From Nicotiana tabacum (taxonomy: Eukaryota > Streptophyta > Magnoliopsida > Solanales > Solanaceae): a DNA stretch of 64,000 bases. Below the pieces are notes generated by a model. It was not told where the DNA came from. It saw only the letters and a list, made by a program, of their open reading frames with translations, and did not search any database. Positions 58,829 through 64,000 of the stretch are shown piece after piece. The DNA lies in contig NC_134085.1 of NCBI RefSeq assembly GCF_000715075.1, forward strand, positions 157,880,178-157,944,177. Reading direction: 5' to 3'. Within the stretch, counting starts at the first letter, position 1. Each line of letters opens with the position of its first letter. The position numbers and the translations under genes are program-made.

Positions 58829-59535
58829 AACCCCTTTAGGCTTTTACCATTTCATGCTATTTATGACTTTATGCTACTTTACATGTCTTTATTTAATGCC
58901 TTTAAATATTTATTTCCCTTCTTCTACTACGAAACTGACTTAGCTCATTGTTTTCTTTCCTTTATTTCTTTACTACTTTCCTTTACTGCTTTCCTTCATT
59001 ACCGTTGTAAATTCTGAGGAATTATTATAATTATTACTTTATGAACGTGCAAATACGTGACAACTTGTTTAATTATTGTAACTGCATATTCAACATCATA
59101 TTCCACTCGTGCCAAACAAAATACCATAGAAACGCTTATAATGAGTGGTTGCACCCTTCCGATATTATCACCCCTTAAATCCGGCAAAGGCATATTTGCG
59201 GTAAAACTAGTCGATCAACGGTGTAGTCGACGGTTCCGTGCCTTTCCCTCTTGAGTTGTCCGCTCAAAGGTACCTGTCTAATACCCCATAGAAACCCTAC
59301 TCTTTTTAATTGTGCATGCATCATTGTCAAACCTAGCCGAGTCAGTTATGTTGTCCGCATAATGACTCTTTAAGATAGTCTTGTCCAAAGTCCACTAGGT
59401 TTCCTTGAAACCCAAACGAACACTACCATGTTCTGTGCATTTATTTGGAGAACTAAATGCTTCTTATGTCGATTATTGATATTTAATAGTCGAGTCTGGT
59501 GGGGGTAAGGGCCTAACACTTTTGTCTTGCAGAAA
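58829..59535 (+). other. Element D leader
   Basis: No gene is recognised. It contains no GATACGTAGGCA motif, in contrast to element B. Confidence 0.55.
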
Positions 59536-61122
59536 ATGAGGCACGAAGTCCCTAGATTCGGTATGGTAACCAATATCCACCCAAGATTGCTAAGCTGGTG
59601 GAGAGATCTTCATTCCAGTGATCGAACACTTTTCCGGAAATACCTAGGAAATCTACCTTACCTCCTGGAGATACAACCCAACAACAAGATTATTGAAGCT
59701 GCTACCATGTTCTGGGATTGCGATAGGTCTGTGTTTCGCTTCGGGGAGATTGAGATGACACCCCTGCTAGAGGAAATAGGAGGACTGGCGGGTATACCAT
59801 GGGAAACTCCGGGTCTGGTAATGCCAGAAAATTGCAAAGGTAGAGGTTTTCTCAAGATGATGGGTCTAAAGAAGAATCCAGACTTAACCTGTTTGAAGGA
59901 GTCCTATATTCCCTTTGATTATTTGTACGAGAGGTACGGTCACAGCAAATCTTACCGTACTTATCCTGATGAGTTTTCCCTCACGTCATTGGGGCATATT
60001 CACCGAAGAGTCTTTGTCTTCATGTTCTGCTTCTTGGGGATGATAGTGTTTCCAATGAAGAAGGCTAGGATCTATACCAGGCTAGCCATGGTCACCAAAA
60101 CCATAATGGAGGGAATTGGTGGGCAACCATTTAGCATAGTGCCCATGATCGTTGCAGAAATGTGTCGAGCCCTGGAAAAATGTCAACAAGGAGCCAAACA
60201 CTTTGAGGGTTGCAACTTGCTACTCCAACTCTGGCTCATAGAGCACCTCCAAAAAGGTGAGTATCGAGAAGAGATTCAGCGTAGGGACTGGGATGATCAT
60301 ATAGTCTTCCATCAACCAAGGCGAATGAACTACATGCCCAACATATTTGCTCAGCCAGAAGATGCCAAGGGATGGGTGGAGCTGTTTGAAAATCTGACTG
60401 AGGATTAAATACAATGGATGTTCGAGTGGTTCCTTACTGAAGAGTTCATCGCTCAATCCAGGGACGCACCATTTCTGATACTGATCGGTTTGAGAGGAAC
60501 CTACCCTTATGTCCCTCTCCAACTTATGAGACAGGCTAGTAGGAAACAGGTTATACCAAGAGTCGACAAGATGAGTCACTTCCGAGCCGACTTCCAAGCT
60601 GATGACAGTCCTTATAAGTGCCAAGCTCAACATATGTGGCATTGCAAGATCATCATGGGGAGAGATACTATCGAGCCAGACAGATATCATACTAGCTGCA
60701 CCCCATACTATTCAAGATGGCTGGAGGACAATCACAATGGTCAGGGCCAACCTGGGTTTGTTCGAGGTCACAGAATCATCGATGAAAGGGCTGAAGCACA
60801 GGTCAAATACAACCAACTTTGCAAGTGGATTCGGGAATGTGAAGGTGAACACCGCGAGATTCAAGAATCCCACCAAAAGCTTATTGAAGAATAGAAAGAC
60901 ATGGCTGTCAGCGCCAACAAGCAATTAGGATACTTGGAACGGGGTCTAGTGGAGCTGGAAAGGAAACTCATCAAGAGGATCGAGGACTGCCAGAATGCTG
61001 AGGGAAACGAAGGTGAACACCTGGATAGAGCCTACTTGCTACTGGGACTTCGCAAGCTGGTGAAGCTGTTCGATGGAGCCAAAGATGTCAAGTCTGGGGA
61101 AGGTCCTTCTGGGACCAAATAG
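59536..61122 (+). pseudogene. Element D ORF1, near full length
   Basis: ATG at 59536 opens a frame of about 528 codons with only two internal stops, TAA at 60406-60408 and TAG at 60892-60894; no frameshift is needed. The first half (about residues 1-290) has the blocks LLSWWRDLHSSDRTLFRKYL, AATMFWDCDRSVFRFGEIEM, TPLLEEIGGLAG and EGCNLLLQLWLIEHLQ. This fits a plant-mobile-domain-like (PMD/DUF7745) fold by recollection. The second half has a TYPYVPLQLMRQ block (about residue 324), then a Glu/Lys/Gln-rich coiled coil, as in B. ORF1's role in Ogre elements is unknown. This is the best-preserved copy here and would be readable if both stops were bypassed. Confidence 0.8.
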
Positions 61123-61439
61123 ATAGGAATTTACCTTTTCGTTTTATGAATGTAATAAGGCTAATGGCCATTAGTGACATTTTTATCTTCTATTATTTAG
61201 TGTCGTTTTGGGATTCGTCTTATTTTTATCAATAAAATGAGACATTTAGCATTATAAGTTCTCCAAATCAACTTGTCGCTAGGCCTACCTCGGGTACAAC
61301 GAGGCTCCCAAATTAGGACACGACTTACATTCTTGCACTACGTGTTTAAATATCGCAACGTTTCTTTTCATAATCCTCACTAACTTGTTACCTTTTTGTT
61401 TTATTTTTGTTTTATTCTCCTCCCCAAAGGTTAGTTCGT
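61123..61439 (+). other. Element D spacer between ORF1 and gag
   Basis: A short T-rich, non-coding spacer of about 300 bp, compared with about 600 bp in element B. Its end (CCCCAAAGGTTAGTTCG) precedes the gag frame without an ATG. Confidence 0.6.
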
Positions 61440-63546
61440 GCACTCTGGCATCGTCATCATACTCCACAAGATCCACGGGCCCTCCACCCATTCCTCCTCC
61501 TAGTCTCGTTAGAAATAGGAACAAGGGAAAGATGGAAGATTTGAGCAGGATCAGAAAGGAAAACTCGGTTGAACGAGTAGAAATCACTCAGGGTACTCAG
61601 GCCTCCATAGAAAGTGCATCCCAACTCGAGCAAAAACTGTTGAAATTTCAAGAGGAACTTGATCAGGTTCGGAATTTGGCAAGCTTGTCATTTTCCCTCA
61701 CCACCCCAGACGTCAATTTTCCTAATGCTCAGAACCCCACACCTCCACAAAACATTCCAAAACCACAAAACCATCCCTCTCCCCATCATCACTACAATAC
61801 TTGCCACACTTCCAACAACACTCCACTGCTCATCCCTGAACCACTGAACCCCACAAACGACCATCTCCACACTCACCATAATACCCCTATCTATGTGCCA
61901 TACCACACTCCATTCAACCCATCTTAAACACACCTGAGTCTGATGATAAAGACTCACTTATCAGGAACCTAGCAGAGAAACTCAAGAAACTGACTAGCCG
62001 AATTCAGGGCGTCGAAGGAAGCAAGGGGATTGAAGGGTTGAACTACGAAGACCTTTGCATACAACCAGATATCGAACTGCCTGAGGGGTACAAACCTCCT
62101 AAGTTAAAGATGTTTGATGGCACAGGGGATCCCAGAGTTCATTTGAGAACATACTGCGACAAGTTGGTCGGAGTAAGGAAGGACAAAAGGATTCGCATGA
62201 AACTTTTCATGAGGAGTCTGAAGGGAGATGCTCTGTCTTAGTACATTAACCAAGATCCAAAGAAGTGGTCGAACTGGGTAAGCATGGCATCCGATTTCAT
62301 GGACAAGTTCAGGTTCAACACAGAAAATGCGCCAGATGTGTTCTACATCCATAACCTAAAGAAGAAACCCACGGAGACATTCCGCAAGTATGCTACTCGC
62401 TGGAGATTAGAAGCTGCTAACGTCAGACCGGTTTTAGAAGAAGAACAAATGAACAGGTTTTTCGTCCGAGCTCAATACCCACAGTACTATGAAAGGTTGA
62501 TGCTGATTGAAAGCCAGAAATTTTTCGACATCATCAATCTAGGTGAGAGGATCGAGAAAGGCATCAAAAGTGGTATGGTCACAAACTTTTAGGCTTTACA
62601 TGCTACCAACAAAGCTCTACAGTCTGGTGGCACGACCAAGAAAAGGGACGTGAGCGCCATGATGTCTGCACAGAGAACCAAGTTCCCTATCAAATACCAA
62701 ACCTACCCGATGCCTCCACTCACATATCAACCTACCCCAAATTACCAAACACCCTCACCCTCTTACCAAGCTCCACCTCCTACTTACCCATCATCTCCAC
62801 CACGCACATATTAGCCTACTTCACCCAGATATTCCCAACCCATACATGTCTACCAAGCCTACAATACTCAACCCTCTCACTATCAATCACCTCCCACTTG
62901 CCAAAACTTTCCTAAACCCCGACCAAATTTCGACCGCAGACCTCCTAAACAATATATCGCCATTGCCGAACCAATTGAACAGCTGTATGAAAGGATCAAA
63001 GTTGCTGGTTATGTCACCCTCATCCCTTCTATAACTCCTGAAAACCCTTCCCAATGGGTTAATCCTAATAAATCCTGTGCATACTATTCTGGCATGAAAG
63101 GGAATACCATTGATGAATGTCGTTCTCTGAAAGATAAAATCCAGGCACTGATCGATAACAAGTTTATTGTGGCAAAGGATCCTGCTCCAAATGTCTGCAA
63201 TAACCCTTTGCCCGACCATAAGGGTGGAGGCGTTCACATGATTGAGATAGAGGATGATTGGGACCCCAAGGGATCGATCGGATTGATCGCAGAAGGTGAC
63301 GAGCCAAAGAAACCAACAATCACCCTTAATCCGATTACAATCCAGATTCAGCTTTCTGGGAACACCGAAGTGAATATGTCCATACCACTTGAGTTTGAAG
63401 CGCCCTCTTCTGCAAAGACTCCAGCACCGATTGAGGTCGAGTTTGGGTCTCCAGCAAATGCACCTGCACCATTTGAAGTTGTTGTGTTACCTTCCAAAAT
63501 GCCTATTCCATTTGCAGTAAAAGTGCCCATTTCGATAGCAATGTAG
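61440..63546 (+). pseudogene. Element D gag
   Basis: The coding-like frame begins near 61440 (SYSTRSTG at about 61457) with no ATG until 61530, passes a frameshift near 61923, then runs open to 63546 apart from TAG at 62239, 62590, 62812 and 63544. Blocks are a coiled coil (QLEQKLLKFQEELDQVRNLA), a His/Pro/Asn-rich linker, a capsid core (PPKLKMFDGTGDPRVHLRTY at about 62095), and ETFRKYATRWRLEAANVRPV (about 62371). A Pro/Tyr-rich stretch (about 62700-62890) follows. A degenerate zinc knuckle CAYYSGMKGNTIDEC (about 63076) keeps the outer Cys residues, and a Pro/Ala-rich linker ends it. The core matches A and B in plan but not closely in sequence. Confidence 0.8.
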
Positions 63547-64000
63547 GCTATAACCCCATTCCATACAAAGGCCATCCCTTGGGACTACACAGCCGAGGCA
63601 AGAAGGAAAGGGAAAACCAAATCCAGAGAAGCGGTTGCGGCACAGGGTATGATAAGAACCGGCAGGGTCTATACTTCGGAACATTTGTCTGAGCCAAGCA
63701 AGTAGACCTCTGGTCGGCCGACCATCACTAAAATCGGGCATGATGATCTCTGGAGGAAGATACAAGCAAAGGAGTACTCAATATTGAGCAGTTGAACAAA
63801 ACACCGGCACAGATCTCTATCCTAGCTTTGCTGCAAAGCTCCGATGCACATAAGAATTCTCTGTTAAAGGTGCTGAGTGAGGCATATGTACCGAGCAACA
63901 TCACTGGAGGAGAAATGGCAAACATGGTAGGGCAGGTATTGGAGAGTCACAAGATCACTTTTCATGAGGATGAATTGCCGCCAGAAGGGTTGAGTCACAA
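63547..64000 (+). pseudogene. Element D protease region, N-terminal part (cut by window)
   Basis: After the TAG at 63544 the frame continues with a gag-pro linker (IPWDYTAEARRKGKTKS at about 63576). A TAG at about 63703 and a frameshift near 63785 follow. It then reads ISILALLQSSDAHKNSLLKV (about 63817) and GQVLESHKITFHEDELPPEG, which leads into the protease. This region is missing from element B. The active-site Asp lies beyond the window. Confidence 0.6.

Larger units (their letters stand above)
54082..64000 (+). mobile_element. Element D: Ogre-type retrotransposon, 5' part
   Basis: Layout: a 4.7-kb LTR, primer site, leader, ORF1, gag and the start of protease, cut by the window edge. ORF1 with the same blocks as element B and the same primer site class place it with the Ogre type. 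It is inserted in gag of element E. Its gag is clearly different from that of A and B (for example MFDGTGDP versus LYDGHGD), so it is a different Ogre subfamily. Confidence 0.8.

Noticed and set aside
61688..61957. Minus-strand ORF opposite the element D gag linker
   Set aside because: It is the reverse of a His/Pro/Thr-rich linker; low-complexity shadow.

Overview
The window looks like a repeat-rich plant nuclear region, most likely Solanaceae. This rests on the style of the retroelement families, GT-AG introns, AT-rich spacers and a typical plant CASP-like gene. I found one apparently intact cellular gene: a three-exon CASP-like (CASPL1-type) membrane protein gene at 49226-50715 on the + strand. 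Nearly everything else is LTR retrotransposon sequence in nested, decaying layers. No bacterial, organellar, tRNA, rRNA or CRISPR features were seen.

Left half (1-31246). Positions 1 to about 600 hold a Tekay/Del-like LTR fragment. Element A is an Ogre-type (Tat lineage, Ty3/gypsy) element with gag at 1744-3528, a candidate PRO-RT intron, an integrase remnant and a long 3' UTR full of tandem repeats. Its 3' UTR is cut at about 7972 by a second Ogre-type element, B (7972 to about 28699). B has 3.75-kb LTRs, ORF1, gag, a candidate intron, RT, RNase H, a second RNase H, integrase and a repeat-laden 3' UTR. The rest of A (3' UTR end, polypurine tract, 3' LTR) resumes after B, at about 28700-30927. 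Beyond it lies a truncated open exon of unknown identity (30926-31180).

Middle (31247-48013). A minus-strand Tekay-like 3' LTR with its polypurine tract (31247-34980) is followed by element C, a minus-strand Tat-type element with dual RNase H (about 34981-48013). C's gag is split by element F (40501-46253), a non-autonomous LTR element with 1.9-kb LTRs, a tRNA-Met-type primer site and no coding capacity.

Right part (48014-64000). The CASP-like gene sits in a unique-looking island of about 3.3 kb. After it come a short repeat cluster, a MITE-like element, and the 5' LTR and gag of element E. E's gag is interrupted at 54082 by element D, an Ogre-type element with a 4.7-kb LTR, primer site, nearly full-length ORF1 (plant-mobile-domain-like), gag and the start of protease. 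D runs off the window.

All retroelement ORFs carry stops or frameshifts, so none looks autonomous. The most interesting signals are non-coding and inside the Ogre-type elements: a roughly 60-bp motif repeated seven times at ORF boundaries, a higher-order tandem array with a 167-168 bp period, a 48/51-bp array, and a candidate intron whose acceptor is AG in A but AA in B.
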